Part shown: positions 16,232 to 28,719 of the stretch, one piece after another
How positions within the stretch are numbered: position 1 is the first letter of the stretch
How the letters are laid out: each line of letters opens with the position of its first letter
Assembly (NCBI GenBank): GCA_034766995.1
Contig: CM068318.1
Coordinates: 4,517,501 to 4,581,500, forward strand
Origin: Acanthacorydalis orientalis
Taxonomy: Eukaryota > Arthropoda > Insecta > Megaloptera > Corydalidae
DNA: 64,000 bases
Direction: 5' to 3'
Made by a program: the position numbers and the translations under genes
Notes under the pieces: model-generated
Seen by the model: the letters and a program-made list of their open reading frames with translations, nothing else
What the model was told of the DNA's origin: nothing
The model's database searches: none

Positions 16232-16385
16232 CTCTTATGTATTTATTTATTCTTAAATAAAATCAAAGTAAATTTATTAAATAAAGGTCAAAGTAATAAA
16301 TTGTTTTAACGTTTTTCTTTCAATTTTATGCCCGTATTAAAATTGTATTAGCGTGAAAACTATGGTTTTGTATTAATTACAATTT

Positions 16386-16400
16386 GTATATATATATATA

Positions 16401-16473
<73 letters not shown>
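16386..16473. repeat. (TA)n microsatellite
   Basis: TA units with single CTA and GTA interruptions. Confidence 0.92.
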
Positions 16474-17205
16474 GCGTTCGAGTAAATGTAATTTTATTAG
16501 AAAACTGTTTATTAGAATCACTTTGTATACAACATCGAACCACGAACTTCGAAAACAGATTTGAACTTGTTTTATACAGTATCTGTGTACAATAACGATA
16601 TTGAGATATTTCAATAGGAATTATTTGATTTATTGCCGATAATTCACTTGTGAATAGTTCTCGAGTGACACGTTTGGATTAAACTGTTCTAATTCGAATT
16701 TGGGAATAGTTGAAAACTTTTAGGTATTAGCATCGGATCTGAAATATATTGATCCAATCCTCATTTCAATGAGGTTGATAAGAATATGTATATATATAAT
16801 AGAAGTAAAGTATGGTATAAAATGTTCAGAGTTTTGTCAGAAAGTGTATGGGAAAATAGTTACTGGTTCATATTTTTAATTTTGTTGCATAAAAGTGTAA
16901 TATATGTTCTTAATGCGTGAAATGTACGGACATTGAATAATTGCACACGAATTGTACATCATGTATCCAATGTTGTTACAGCCATAGAATGTGTATAAAT
17001 AAACATCCTTCGCCGCAAAAAGACAACATATTATCCATTTATTATCAGTGAGTTGTTCTCTAGTTAATTAAACGCTAGACTGAACAGAAACGAACTGAAA
17101 TATTATACAAGAAAGGAACAAAAACAATCACAGATCCATATATACACGGAACTCACGTAGACGTTTTTCATACCGAGTATAAAAACTTAATGACAGCTGA
17201 GGGAT
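16474..17205. other. gene-free stretch
   Basis: Unique sequence of rising CpG content towards the island at 17.2 kb; no gene recognised. Confidence 0.5.
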
Positions 17206-17670
17206 TTCATCCCTAGACGAATAGCTAGTCGAGATTTAATTAGATCGTACAGGTAGTTCCGTTCTGTGCGATCCGGAGTGTGCACTGCACTGCGAAATGA
17301 AATAGAACCGGCGGGCTCCGTGTTCGTAGCCGAAGATCATATCGCCGGTCGACGGCGTTATGTGTTGTACGTGTGAGCTACGAGTCACCTTTATCACTTT
17401 AAGTAATACATTTGGATGCGCGGCGTGCCGTTTTTGAAACGCGAGACTAACCGCTGAAATTAATTTCGGCGAACGGGGGACGAGTATGTTCTTCTTTTCC
17501 TATGATGATAAACTCTCTCGGCGTACTCATCAGCAGGAATTTTCATGTGCACGGAGACGTGTAATGACGTTGACAAAAGTTACACTCGTATGGAAGTTGA
17601 TGATGGTGAGGGAATTGTTTAAAATTGAACGACGATTCGGTCAGGTAATTCGTCGCCAATCGACCGTTTT
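17206..17670. other. CpG-rich island, candidate regulatory block
   Basis: This is one of the clearest compositional islands: CCGGCGGGCTCCG, GCCGGTCGACGGCG and GCGCGGCGTGCCG all fall within 150 bases. A 64-codon frame starts at 17486 but has no recognisable domain. A promoter, enhancer or short non-coding exon would fit the composition; there is no direct evidence for any of them. Confidence 0.3.
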
Positions 17671-20600
17671 ACACTTTTAATCAGATAAATAGCAAATTAT
17701 ATGCAAATATATTATTCAGCAACATATTGCATGTTTTTTTTTGATGTAATTATCTCATTATTCGTAACATTTTGTTTATAATACTAAATTTGTATGGCAG
17801 AATAATTCCTTCTATGTATTAGCCGAAAAATTAAAAATACCAAAAACATTCAAAATGGCAGCCAAACATTTAACACGGTTTTATTTTTAACTCCCCGTTG
17901 TTCAAATTTGATATCTTAGTATTTTCGAGGTCACATGCTATGCATCTCATGTTATTTTTTTAAAATTCATAACTGTATGTCTAATATGTGATTTGACATT
18001 CAATGGTATTTTTGTTTTTGTCTTCATTTTGTAAATAAGTGTTTTTGAGTTTGAGTTTTAATACAATGAAGTAAAAAATAAATTAAAATAAATGGGGATA
18101 CAAATTCACTGTTCCACAGAATTAATAAAAACAAATTTTTGAAAGGTATCATCAATAAAGTGTGGAAAAATAGCATTGGTATCTGCTTAACAGTGACAAA
18201 ATTAGATGAAAACTAATCTATGCATAAATACACACAGTTTCATCTGAAGAAAATGTATGTTTCATGCCAAAAATTCCTTTGACAATTGATGACTTTGATA
18301 TTCCTTTTATTTTGCGATTGTGGAAGTTTTCAATTAAAATTGCATTTTCCATTGCAATCATCAGACAATAAAATCAAATTAGGTATAAATTATTCCAGAT
18401 AAATTTTGAGTCATGAGACTTTAAATACGATTTTAAATATTGTGATGTTCTATTAATGTAAATATTGAAATTCAGAATGAATCAAATAATATTTTCCAAT
18501 AAATCCACAGTGTTCGTGAAGTACTTTGTATGTAAAGAAGATTTGTATTTTTTTATACTTTCAATACATGAAACAATACTAAGATAATATAATATTTTTT
18601 TGAATGAATCTAATAGGTTTACTACACGCATGTGATCTGTTGCTGTGTTAGTAAAATATTTATTTAATTGAATAAAAATTTATAATTCTACAAGATCAAT
18701 GACATGGTGACGTATATGTCGGTCCGTGTTTTATAAAATTTATTGTTTTGGTTAGATTTTCTCCGTTCATTCGGTGCAGAGGTTGAAACATCAACACGTC
18801 ATGTAAAATCATTTTCGTTCTGTATTGTATTTAAAATAAATGTTTATTAATATTGTCGTATAAAAGATATATACTTTTTGTTATTAATTCATAACCGGTT
18901 TACTTCCGTTGTCAACGATAATTCAGTTAATAAAAAATGACATCTCCATACAAATTAATTAGTTAATACGACAGACTGACCTCTGAACTATACGCACCTA
19001 ATTTTGTGAACAATTAAAATATGATTTTAATGAACGTCTATCAAGCGTAATTAAATCTCGGCGTTCCATTATAAAATTCAATTACCATCACGTATGATTT
19101 ATTTTCAGCTCTATTATCACGATTTTCTCATTTATAACAACAATTGTAATTACGGTATAATACGTACACGTCTTAAATAGTCTTTCCATTGATGTATTTC
19201 AGTGCGAAAATGTTAATTCAGCCACGAGGCATTGAAATAAATACGCCGAACGTAAATCGTACGACCTTGTCCGAATGCTGTTGTATAAATATATTTTTTT
19301 CCGTGACTATCGACTATGATTAATTGTAAATTGAGCCAGTCAGAAAAGTCTGAACCGTATCGTACGGATTCGTTTATGCAAAACGGCCGTTTATTTTCGG
19401 TTATATATTTTCATGTTCGTATAAATTGTCCAAATCCTTTGTTTAACAAAATCGAAATGATATCTCTATACGTAATTGAAGTCGTCAACCGTCAACTGCC
19501 ATAGCATATCTATCCTTCACTCTTATATCCTTTGCAATTTCCTGCAATCTCCGCTTATCTACTTCTATCATTTCCAAGTCTCTTTCTGCGTTATCCCTCA
19601 AACATATTGTGGTCTTACGGACAAACTGAAAACCGTAAATTTCAATGACAGTTATTTTGTACTATTTTCATCAATTCTATACAGACGGACTTTTTGCATT
19701 TGTATTCGAGATTATTTTTATGTACAAAGGACCGGTCTTTTATTATTGTACGTATACATGTTTTTTTTTTCACGACTGTTCTCTATTTTATACCCTTTCT
19801 ATTTTACATCTCTTAATGGTGTATTCGTTTTCTGACATCATTTGAAATTGATTACGGTTAGCAATAAAATTACTTATTTCCTATTTTAATTACTCAGCCT
19901 ATAACAAACTCTAAGCTTGTCAAATATTTGTCAGAATATTTTTTTTTCATCTCTAACCTAGTTTTGGATAAATTTCAAATTTCAATTTATTTATATCCGA
20001 TAAGATTTTCCAGAGAGTAACTATAATTATAAGCTGGTAAAATAGAATAAAAAATGGAATTTGTAGATGACTGTGGATATATGTAGTTAAGGAAAACAAC
20101 AGAAAAAAAGTATTTTTAGTGAATCTATTGATGTGACAAGGTAGTGTAAATAGGTTAATTTTATTATACGTTCTAATGAAAGCTTGGTGCACTTATTTTT
20201 GACTTTTTTTTGAAATTAGATTTAAATATCTTTCATTGAATATTTTCCGAGTATCCTTATATAAATATACCTTAATATAATTAAAGGAACGCTCGAGCTA
20301 TCTCTCCTTTTTCTATATTTATGCGAGACACAGGGTTTTTGTATTACTTATGACTAACGAAAACCAAATATAGGAAAAAAAAATCGATTCTGCATGTTAA
20401 TAATTTAACTTCTCACCATTATTGTTGACTTTTGATTTAACTTTATAGTACTACTCTTGATATTAAACAAATTTATAATGAAAAGATGCAGAAATGCTAA
20501 TTTTATCAAATCAAAATGTATTATTATAGGTTAATTCTACAGAACCAGGACAATTTATTTAATTTCTAGTTCAAGCATTTAGTTTTATAGATTTGATTAT

Positions 20601-20775
20601 ATTTTATTCATTTTAAGATTTGCAAATTTATAGATTCATTACGAAAGTTCATTTACATTTTATTAACATACTAATTTAGTTGATGTATGAAGGTATGTGT
20701 GTAATTAAAAAAAAAACATTTAACCATTTCATCAAGTATAAAAATATTTCATATGTACAAAAATATATAACAGCA
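17671..20775. other. gene-free stretch
   Basis: Three kilobases of AT-rich unique sequence. The overlapping 119- and 66-codon frames near 19.5-19.8 kb are rich in Phe, Tyr, Ser and Cys and overlap each other, as expected of chance frames. No repeat family recognised. Confidence 0.5.
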
Positions 20776-21015
20776 TAATCCACGTCAAATAAATTTCTCC
20801 GGAACAAAGGCCCGTCCGATAATTTATGAAAAATGTGTGAAAAATTACATGAAACCGATCTTCGGAATCGACGCACAGAACGTTGCAGGCCGACCGGTTA
20901 CGTTTAACGATGTTTGCTGTCTGTTAAGGCCAAAGAACACATTCGGAAACCGTGTAGTCCGACATAGAGTACACCTTTCGTCGCTTGTTTACCGTACATA
21001 TACACTCAATGGAGA
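20776..21015. other. GC-richer block, candidate non-coding element
   Basis: A compact block with CCGACCGGTTACG, CGATCTTCGGAATCGACG and similar words stands out from the AT-rich flanks. The plus-strand 63-codon frame at 20837 and the opposing minus-strand frame share the bases and neither resembles a known protein. Confidence 0.25.
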
Positions 21016-21528
21016 GCGATTTAATTAAATCGTCGACATTCCATAACATAATTAAAAATGATTCGCAACGTTTACTACAAAGAAAATATAATTATGGTTT
21101 TTGTATTTTCTCGCCGGCTGTTTGTTTTCAGAAACGGAACTTGCATGAATTTTTTATTGCCCTTTTTCCCTCTTCGATATAACATTTTATTTGTTTCGTA
21201 AAAATATGTAGAGCGATCGCAGAAATAATTGTTTTCAATAATATTTTTCAAGTTTTTTTTTCCGTTTTTGATTTGAACCACAAAAAGGAATTTATATAAA
21301 AATTGAAATGTGATATTCTGAATGATTTCTATGATTTCCATATCACTGTGTTTAGAATTAAACGTAGATTATATGTTTTGTCATTTTGAATTCCGTTACA
21401 GTAAAATATTGGATTATATTTTACATGAAAATTAAGTTAAGCTTTAACTATATTCAAAAATTAAAAAAATACGTTGAAGCAATCACTTGAATAATTAAAA
21501 TTATATTTATATAATGTAGTTGATGAAC

Positions 21529-21650
21529 TGTGGCTAAATTTATTGTCACAAGTGGATTTTAAACTTACTGCTCAAACTAGAAAAATATTTATGATCAAAA
21601 ATGTTCAATAATCAATTATTGAATATTTATGATCAGAAAAAAATGATTTG
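21529..21650 (+). repeat. unnamed dispersed repeat (copy C)
   Basis: It starts TGTGGCTAAATTTATTGTCAC, continues with AATATTTATGATCA, and has TTCAATAATCAATTATTGAA (a near palindrome) followed by ATTTATGATCAGAAAAA, in the same order as copy D at 26.0 kb. Confidence 0.5.
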
Positions 21651-23333
21651 CGTGACGAGAAAGTAATTTGTCTATGAAAAGTGTATTAGAATAATCGTTG
21701 CTTTTTAAATATCCTGTAATTTTTGTAAATGTGTAGTAAATCAGTGTTTTTAGAAAAGCATCTTATTTAAATAACAATATGGATGTAAAAATAATGATAC
21801 TAATTATTCTTTTATAATTGATTGTTTACTGTTAAGATATCATCCGTTTGAAATGGAATTGTTTATTATATCATTAAAACATTTTCTTACAACGTTAAAT
21901 AAACTTTCATTTCGCCATAAAATTACTTCAAATGAACAAATATCTAATTAAAGAAAAGGTAATTCTTTCTGTTCCTTGAAACTCTGAAGATGATGGAATG
22001 ACAATTGAAATTCACGTAAGGAACAATAAAATATTGTCGAACATTTTTGAATTGAAAAAAATGTGCTTTGTGTAATGAAAAGAAAGAATTAATTTGTGAA
22101 AAAAATCCAGAGTTTAGATATTTAGTGACAGAAAAGAAAGAAAAATAGTTAAATATAAAAAATTATATGATATGACTTCTTGTCATTTTAAAATAAAACG
22201 GTCGAGGAATAATGGCTTATTAAAATATTACTTCATTATAAAGTTCTCTCAGTTAGACATTGTGTTGCTTGAGTTGCTAATGGATTTGAAAACGTACAAG
22301 CTCGAAATGTGTGTCGATTAATAATTAAATTGTCCAGATTTTTTCCCCATAATAATTTTAGGTACAGTAATTACAGAGCGTACTTTCGTTAACCGTCGAA
22401 TCAATTGTCGACATCGCGCGTCGCTCTAGAACCCGCACACAAAAACTAATCCGAAAAACAAACTGTTTCAGATCTTAGATAAAGTCTTCGCGCATTCAAT
22501 AAGAAGTATCGCTTCATTAGGCTTATTATATAACGTGTTATATCGCACACATTACAGTAATGGTTTTCCATTAAGTTATTATCATTAATGTAAGTAATGT
22601 GTTAACAAGCGATGTCGGCATTAACCACCATAGATTATTCTGTATGGGACCTTTATGTTCAGAAGTGAGAAGTAGTAAACACTAATTAAACTAGTTTATT
22701 ACGGCTCGAGGCTTCTCGACTATCCACCCATTTATATTTATTTTATTGCATGTTGTTATACAATTACGTAATACACTTGTGAATTCGTCATCGTTATCTG
22801 TTGTACAGCATTAGCGATGAGAAATGCGGGGAGGGTAGTTTATTGATTCATTTGTCATCTGAACTTCTATAACATTTATAGTTTCGGTCCATTGCGCTCC
22901 TAGACACTCATATCTAGCCTGCCAATTACTGAAATATTGTAATTGGCATATGTGTATTGGCTTCGTTGTAGCGCCCGGGAGCGGTTGACGCTGCTCTATA
23001 TGTATAAATGTTCTCTTAGGGGAAACGTTTCTGGTATCGTTGAATCCATTTCATGGAATGTGTTTGATTCTCTATCGTGGAGATGAAGATTAATGAGTTA
23101 TGTACGCTTAAGTTCAATGGAACGAATGTAAATACATAAACTGTGATTACGAAGTCGTTCCACGATGAAGATAATGGAAATCTCAATTCAAATGCTCTTT
23201 TTTCATACACATACGTTTCGTGATAGATCGAAGTAGAATAAACAGATTTCCACGATTAGTCTTTATGTAGAAAAATAAGAAAATCGTTAAATTATCACAA
23301 ATTTAATAATTTTTTTATCTATATTTATTATTA
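21651..23333. other. gene-free stretch
   Basis: Mostly AT-rich unique sequence. A CpG-richer patch at about 22370-22470 (CGACATCGCGCGTCGC) and moderate composition at 22700-23020 stand out, but no gene or motif can be named. Confidence 0.45.
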
Positions 23334-23843
23334 TTAGCTGCACAAATTAATTTGGTGCTTTTCTTTTATAGAAAATGAAAGTTTACAAAAAAATGAATAC
23401 ATTCCAATCTTAAAAGTATCTCCTACTATTTTATATAACTATTCTGCATCAGTCCGGTAACTGGCGACTGATGTCGATTTTGAGTCGATGAAGTCGTAAT
23501 GCATTTTTGACTCCCTATCACTATTCTATCATTTTTCGATCGTTTTTATCGTTTCATATGTCACAAAACCTTACACCAAAGCTGAAAAAATCATTCCCGT
23601 CACTTTCGTATCATTACTTTCACCTGTAATGCGAAAAGTATCCAATGTCTTATTTTCTACTCTTCGGACGTCATCGCGTTCATTACTGTTTTGTGAGGTT
23701 ATACTATTTGGGCAAGATATATAGTGTTTTTAAATAATAATAAGGTTGGCACTTCAAAATCCTAAAATGTCGAGAAAATATTTTAGTTTCAAAGAGTTGT
23801 GATTGATTCAATTTAAAGGCACAGAATTAATTTTTACATCTAA
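23334..23843 (-). mobile_element. mariner internal-deletion derivative, ~510 bp
   Basis: The ends match those of the 987-bp mariner at 46.9 kb: TTAGCTGCACAAATTAATTT at the left and the reverse complement of TTAGATGTAAAAATTAATTC at the right. The next bases also agree (GGTGCTTTT-CTTTTATAGAAAATGAA; GATTCAATTTAAAGG). The order of ends shows that the transposase would read on the minus strand, but almost all of it is missing. The positions flanking the gap (about 23490-23510 and 23580-23605) match the gap flanks of the copy at 58.0 kb, so both descend from one deleted ancestor. It is a dead, non-autonomous copy. Confidence is high for membership and moderate for exact ends. Confidence 0.8.
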
Positions 23844-24044
23844 TTAATAACAATACAAGACCAGTTTGCATGAATATCATTTTTTCCATATGAATTCGAA
23901 CTCATGTATATTGTTTGTTCTGAATTTATTAGTGTCGCTCGACTCTTGAAAAAACAACTAGTTAAGCGTGAATATGTTTGTTTTGTATTAAGGTTTGATA
24001 TGTTCATTGTAGACGTTTTCTTTATAGTTTCAAATTGTAATTCG

Positions 24045-24049
<5 letters not shown>

Positions 24050-24105
<56 letters not shown>
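24050..24105. repeat. (TA)n microsatellite
   Basis: About twenty-seven TA units ending in ATGAATG. Confidence 0.92.
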
Positions 24106-24108
<3 letters not shown>

Positions 24109-24747
24109 TGTATATATGTGCGTTTAATTACATATAAGTATGTAAACAATCTAAACATACTCGAATACATACATATATAATTGCTCTACTATGTCTAGTA
24201 CAAATAGCAGTGTGACAGTAAGAGCAGTGTCTTCCGCACGTTAATAATATGTGTAAGTTTGGGGATGGGGGTGTTCAGCGTGGCTGTTATAATACAAGTT
24301 CTTCCTAATGTTGACGCGAAAGCGTACCATAGACTTAGAGTGGTAATATTGAAGTACAGATAGAAAAAACTGTACAGTTAAAAGTTCTTTTTTGGAAAGG
24401 CGTTTGAGTGCGAATTGAGAAATTAAAGAAAATATATCGAAATTATTAAAAGAATGTAACAAATTAAAACAAATCTAAATTAAAATTTATTTAATTATTA
24501 TTTTTTGTTGTAATCCCATCTTCAGTAATATATATATATATGACAGTTTTTGTTTTTGTCTGATATTGTTACTTTTCTCAGTATTCTTGACGCTAATAAT
24601 GTATATTTTTTTCTAATTACTGTTAATAATGTTAGAAGATCTGAGTATTGGTACGCATACGGAATGTATTTGAGTGTCTTGTATCGAAATTTGATTCAAT
24701 TCGAGCTAGGATTACGTCTTGTGCACCAGTTGTAATCAGAGATTACA

Positions 24748-24787
24748 ATTTTAAATTTAAACTTTAATTAAAATTTAAATTTAAAAT
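24748..24787. repeat. perfect 14-bp inverted repeat in AT-rich DNA
   Basis: Arms ATTTTAAATTTAAA (24748-24761) and TTTAAATTTAAAAT (24774-24787) enclose a 12-nt spacer. CAGAGATT occurs just outside on the left (24738) and again at 24803, which suggests a small local rearrangement. No terminator role is expected in this genome type. Confidence 0.6.
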
Positions 24788-25321
24788 CTCCGTACAATTA
24801 CAGAGATTTTAATCGGTGGAAAAATTTTAAATTTAGATACATTTATAGATAATAGATTCAAAATTATAATAGATTTTATTATAATAATTATTATTAATTA
24901 AGAATCTTGTTTTGACTGAATCAATAGTTATTTAAAATTTGTATTATTTCGATTTTTTGATTTCATTCTAAAATGTTTTGTTATTGAATGTCTGTGTATT
25001 TTTTGTGTCTTTTTCTTCTTCGAATATTTATTATTTTTTTGATAATTTTATTCTTCAACGTGAGTTGATATTTTAGATATAAAAATATTTTTATTTACCA
25101 GTTTTGACATTTATATTTTAATAACAATTTAGTCTGTAGTTTTGATAAAAAAAAATATTGTTTATAATTTAATACAAAATTCGACAAGTATAAATTTCAT
25201 TTAATTAGCATTTAATTGCGTTTAATATCTTAAAAAGATTTTCAATATTTTGTGATACTTTTCAAAATATTCGCGTGATTTGAAAATAATCTTCTGCATC
25301 ACACAATAAAAATTAATCGCA
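24788..25321. other. AT-rich stretch upstream of candidate ORF
   Basis: Very AT-rich unique sequence with no recognised promoter motif; nothing else seen. Confidence 0.45.
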
Positions 25322-25606
25322 ATGGATGGATATTCTTTTGATGATTTAATTATCGGAACACCTGGTTTTCAAACAAATCAAATACGAACAAAAAGTAAAT
25401 CTGCTGGTACCTTCATCGTTTACGTATTTTTATTCTTGTATGCAATTTGTGTAATGGGAGAAATGTTTCGTTACCTGTTTTTTGTTTATGTGGTCAAAGA
25501 TGGGATTTTAGTCATCGATGACCTAAGGTGTTCCTATTTTAAAAATGCTAACTGGAATGATTTATTTGAAATGTTAAAATTAGAACGTGAATCTTCTGGA
25601 TTCTAA
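25322..25606 (+). CDS. hypothetical 94-aa protein with membrane segment
   Basis: I do not recognise this protein. The frame starts in a favourable context (ATCGCAATGG) and ends with TAA, followed within ten bases by AATAAAA, a possible polyadenylation signal. Unlike chance frames in this window it has ordinary composition: an acidic N-terminus (MDGYSFDDL), a polar stretch with QIRTKSKS at about residues 20-27, a hydrophobic segment at about 28-46 (GTFIVYVFLFLYAICVMG), a short EMFR break, a second hydrophobic stretch at 51-58, and a charged C-terminus (LKLERESSGF). Membrane insertion is inferred from this pattern. I see no splice sites, neighbours or transposon ends. In 64 kb of AT-rich DNA one such frame could arise by chance, so it is a candidate only. 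Confidence 0.35.
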   Translation: MDGYSFDDLIIGTPGFQTNQIRTKSKSAGTFIVYVFLFLYAICVMGEMFRYLFFVYVVKDGILVIDDLRCSYFKNANWNDLFEMLKLERESSGF

Positions 25607-26047
25607 ATAATAAAAACACGATTTATAATTTATAAAGAAAAATGTAAAGACAAATTATAGAAAAATTTTTAAAGGTTTAAATTGGTTTCATTGTCAGTTT
25701 ATAGATAATAGATTTTAAAAAATGCAAGTTATTTATTTAACTTTTAAAATTGTTACTCTATTATAAATTCTTCGTGTTAATTTATTATTTTTTCATAATT
25801 TGAATACTTGCATTGGTATACTAGTATTTCCAGTTATATTGCACACATTTTATCAAGAATTCGTTTCGTTATTAGAATTAACTTTAAATTTTATAATTCT
25901 TTTTAGTAAAATACGTTATGAATTATCTAAAAAAGTTCTGCTTTCCTGATTTTTTCATTGTTTGTGATGGGGGTTAGAAAAATGTACTGTCAGTTAGGAA
26001 ATTTAAATCCTACAAAATAAAGAATTGGGAATAGTAAGTTTTAGTAT
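25607..26047. other. gene-free stretch
   Basis: AT-rich unique sequence after the candidate ORF; nothing recognised beyond the AATAAAA just after the stop codon. Confidence 0.45.
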
Positions 26048-26200
26048 TGTGGCTAATTTCGCTTTTACAAATGAATTTTTGTTTCACGCCACAACCAGTA
26101 TTTTTTTCTATTCAATAATATTCAGTAAATGATTATTTAATGAAAATTTTTGATCAGAAAAATATTTGTGGTTTTATGGAACGAGTGAAAAATTTATTTG
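26048..26200 (+). repeat. unnamed dispersed repeat (copy D)
   Basis: This is the most complete copy: TGTGGCTAATTTCGCTTTTA, CAAATGAATTTTTGTTTCACG, CCACAACCAG, then ATATTCAGTAAATGATTATT and TTTTTGATCAGAAAAATATT. The order agrees with copies B, C and E, and with copy F on the other strand. Confidence 0.55.
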
Positions 26201-26493
26201 CATAGTTGGTAATAAATCAATAAATATATTTAAAATAATTATGTATTAGTTTAGAATAAATTATATTTTATATCAAATTCTAGTGATATATGTGTTTACA
26301 TTTGTGTAAAATGTATCTTTTTATAGTAGTTTCAGAATCGAATAGATTTGTCTGATATTAAGCATAATTGATTAATAGATTTCTTGTAAGTTTATTAAAT
26401 ATTTATTCAATATATTAGAAAAGAGAAACGTTAACAGTTTCAAGTTTCAGTTAAATTGACTTTTTTATATATTTTTGTATCAAGTTAGATTTT

Positions 26494-26732
26494 TTCAATT
26501 CAGTTTTGGTTTCTCAAACGTTAAATTGCAAAGAATTGAATTTTTATCGTGGGGTCATTTACTTTTTTACTTTTACTTTGTAAGATTCAATTAAAAAAAC
26601 CGATAATTTCTGTTTAAATTCAATTTTGGTTTCACAAACATTAAATTGTGAATAATTTTTTTTTATCTCAGTGCCATTTATTTTTCTACTTTTACTTTGT
26701 AAGATTCAATAAAAAAATCGATAATTCTTGCT
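26494..26732 (+). repeat. 120-bp tandem duplication
   Basis: Two head-to-tail copies (26494-26613 and 26614-26732) share TTCAATT-AGTTTTGGTTTC, CAAAC.TTAAATTG, TACTTTTACTTTGTAAGATT and CGATAATT, with roughly 80-85% identity by eye. The function is unknown. Confidence 0.85.
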
Positions 26733-27425
26733 TAAGGTACGATTTTCTGATGACCATCGTGTTGTAATGATGGTAAAAAAAATCCAAATTAGTAACTATT
26801 TTTTAATTGCGGTGCATGATAAAAGAACGATTGTCAGTTTTATCTTTTTGAAATCTTTTCAAAAAATTAAATTCGACGAAACATAGTAGAAAATTAATTT
26901 CCGTTTTAAAAAAACAACTCGATTTTCATCAATGAAAATACGAGAATCACAAAAAAAATCCTCGTGCAGAACGTACCCACATCAGGATAAGCGCGTTCGT
27001 GTTCGAGAACGTTTCGTGTACGGTGCCCTTTACTCCCGTACAGAAGCTCCTCTGTCATGCAAGCGTAACGGAGGCTATTATTATGATACCCGCAGTGAGA
27101 ACGATATGCGAAATTAAATTCAATGTTCAGAAATATGTGCGTTATATGTGTGTGAGATACTGTGTTATAATTTTGTACGGAGTCATGAGAAGAGGTGGCG
27201 AGTGTTTAATTTCATTTGGGTTATGAATGAATTCGTAAGTATAATAAGCGGATGTGATAAATACGAAAGTATAATGGCGCTGTATATTCGAATATGTGAT
27301 TTCGTATCAGATCAATTTATTGAAATTGGATTATCATTTTCAACGTAATTTATTAATGTTATCGTTTCGTGTTGTGCTTGCTCGTTCCACCTCGAACACG
27401 GCAGGTCGTACGTTATAAATTGCAC

Positions 27426-27426
<1 letters not shown>

Positions 27427-27482
<56 letters not shown>

Positions 27483-27524
27483 ACAGTTAGTTTCGGCACA
27501 ATAGAAATATATATATATATATAT
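27427..27524. repeat. two (TA)n arrays
   Basis: A long TA array (27427-27481) and a short one (27508-27524) are separated by 26 bases of unique sequence. Confidence 0.9.
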
Positions 27525-27689
27525 TCTGAGGGTTTTAGATAAAGTATCTATTTTCAAATATGAAATTGAAGTCTGCCAAAATTTAATATATCTAACGAGT
27601 TTCTTCTTTTAATAATAAAATTAAAATCTAGTATCACTTGTTAAATTTAAATTAGTTTGTGTAATAATAGGATTTTATTGAAGTGATAC

Positions 27690-27845
27690 TTCTCTAGTCG
27701 CGTTGGGAGTATATTTTCAAGGCCGAGACGAAAAAGTGAACCTTACTGAAATTGTTACGGCGTGGAGGGATGGAAGGGGGTGAGAGAGAGGATAGTTTAT
27801 GTGTAGACGGGAGAAGCGAGCTACGGCCTGGTTTGATTTGATAGT
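27690..27845. other. GA-rich, GC-richer block
   Basis: It contains GGCGTGGAGGGATGGAAGG and GGGGTGAGAGAGAGGATAG, purine-rich on the plus strand, with CpG on either side. GAGAG is the core bound by GAGA factor in flies, so a regulatory role is possible but inferred. Confidence 0.25.
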
Positions 27846-28224
27846 TTTAGTCTACAAAAGAACAAATCGCTATTAGTCTTTATTTGTTCTTTTAAAATAA
27901 CGTGTTTATTTTTATATATTTCTAGATTTTTGAGAATATCGAATCCTACACCTTTATTTTTAATTTTATTGTGTCAATTGTATCGCATTATGTCGTTAAT
28001 CGAATGCGGGGCATAACATTAACTACATAAATAACACAATGAAAGAAATAACTATTGAAAATGAAGATATAAAAATAAGTATGTCGAGATTTATCCAGTA
28101 ATCTTGTTTTCTTCCTAAAATCAATTTCTAATTTCTCTGCTTATTATTTATTGGTATCATACTAAAATATAGATTCTCTCTGTTACAGGAATTGTTTTAT
28201 GTTCATTTTTTACTTACAGAAATT

Positions 28225-28225
<1 letters not shown>
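27846..28225. other. gene-free stretch
   Basis: AT-rich unique sequence; nothing recognised. Confidence 0.5.
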
Positions 28226-28271
<46 letters not shown>

Positions 28272-28287
28272 GAGAGAGAGAGAGATA
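28226..28287. repeat. (TA)n(GA)n compound microsatellite
   Basis: About twenty TA units, CAG, then nine GA units. Confidence 0.92.
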
Positions 28288-28719
28288 TCATTTGCACTGT
28301 TTTTGACCAATGAAGTTTTGCACTCTCTATTTTTCTGATTTTATACTCTTTTGTGTATTTTTGATTTTTAAATTCCTTTTAAATTGTTATACATAAACAA
28401 AAACGAAACCCTTCGATTTTCACGCATAATACCAATCTCCTAAACCCTTTATATTTCAACAGACGGCAAAAATGTTTCACTTCTGGTGCGAGTACTATGT
28501 TACACGCACTCCTTTATTATTATAATTTTATAGAATTATCAAAACAAAAAAATGCGTATTTGTAACTAAGTAGAAAAGTTGTCGGTAGCTAGTTTTATGT
28601 AATTATACGCATATATCTCATGTTACTGTTAAGATAAAATTAGTCGGGATATCTTACTCGTCTGTCAATGTTAGTAGTGTATGATTTTTTATGACAGTCA
28701 TTACTACACACAATAAAAA
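28288..28719. other. gene-free stretch
   Basis: AT-rich unique sequence; nothing recognised. Confidence 0.5.

Noticed and set aside
19476..19845. 119- and 66-codon overlapping plus frames
   Set aside because: They overlap in two frames and are dominated by Phe, Tyr, Ser and Cys, typical of T-rich non-coding sequence.
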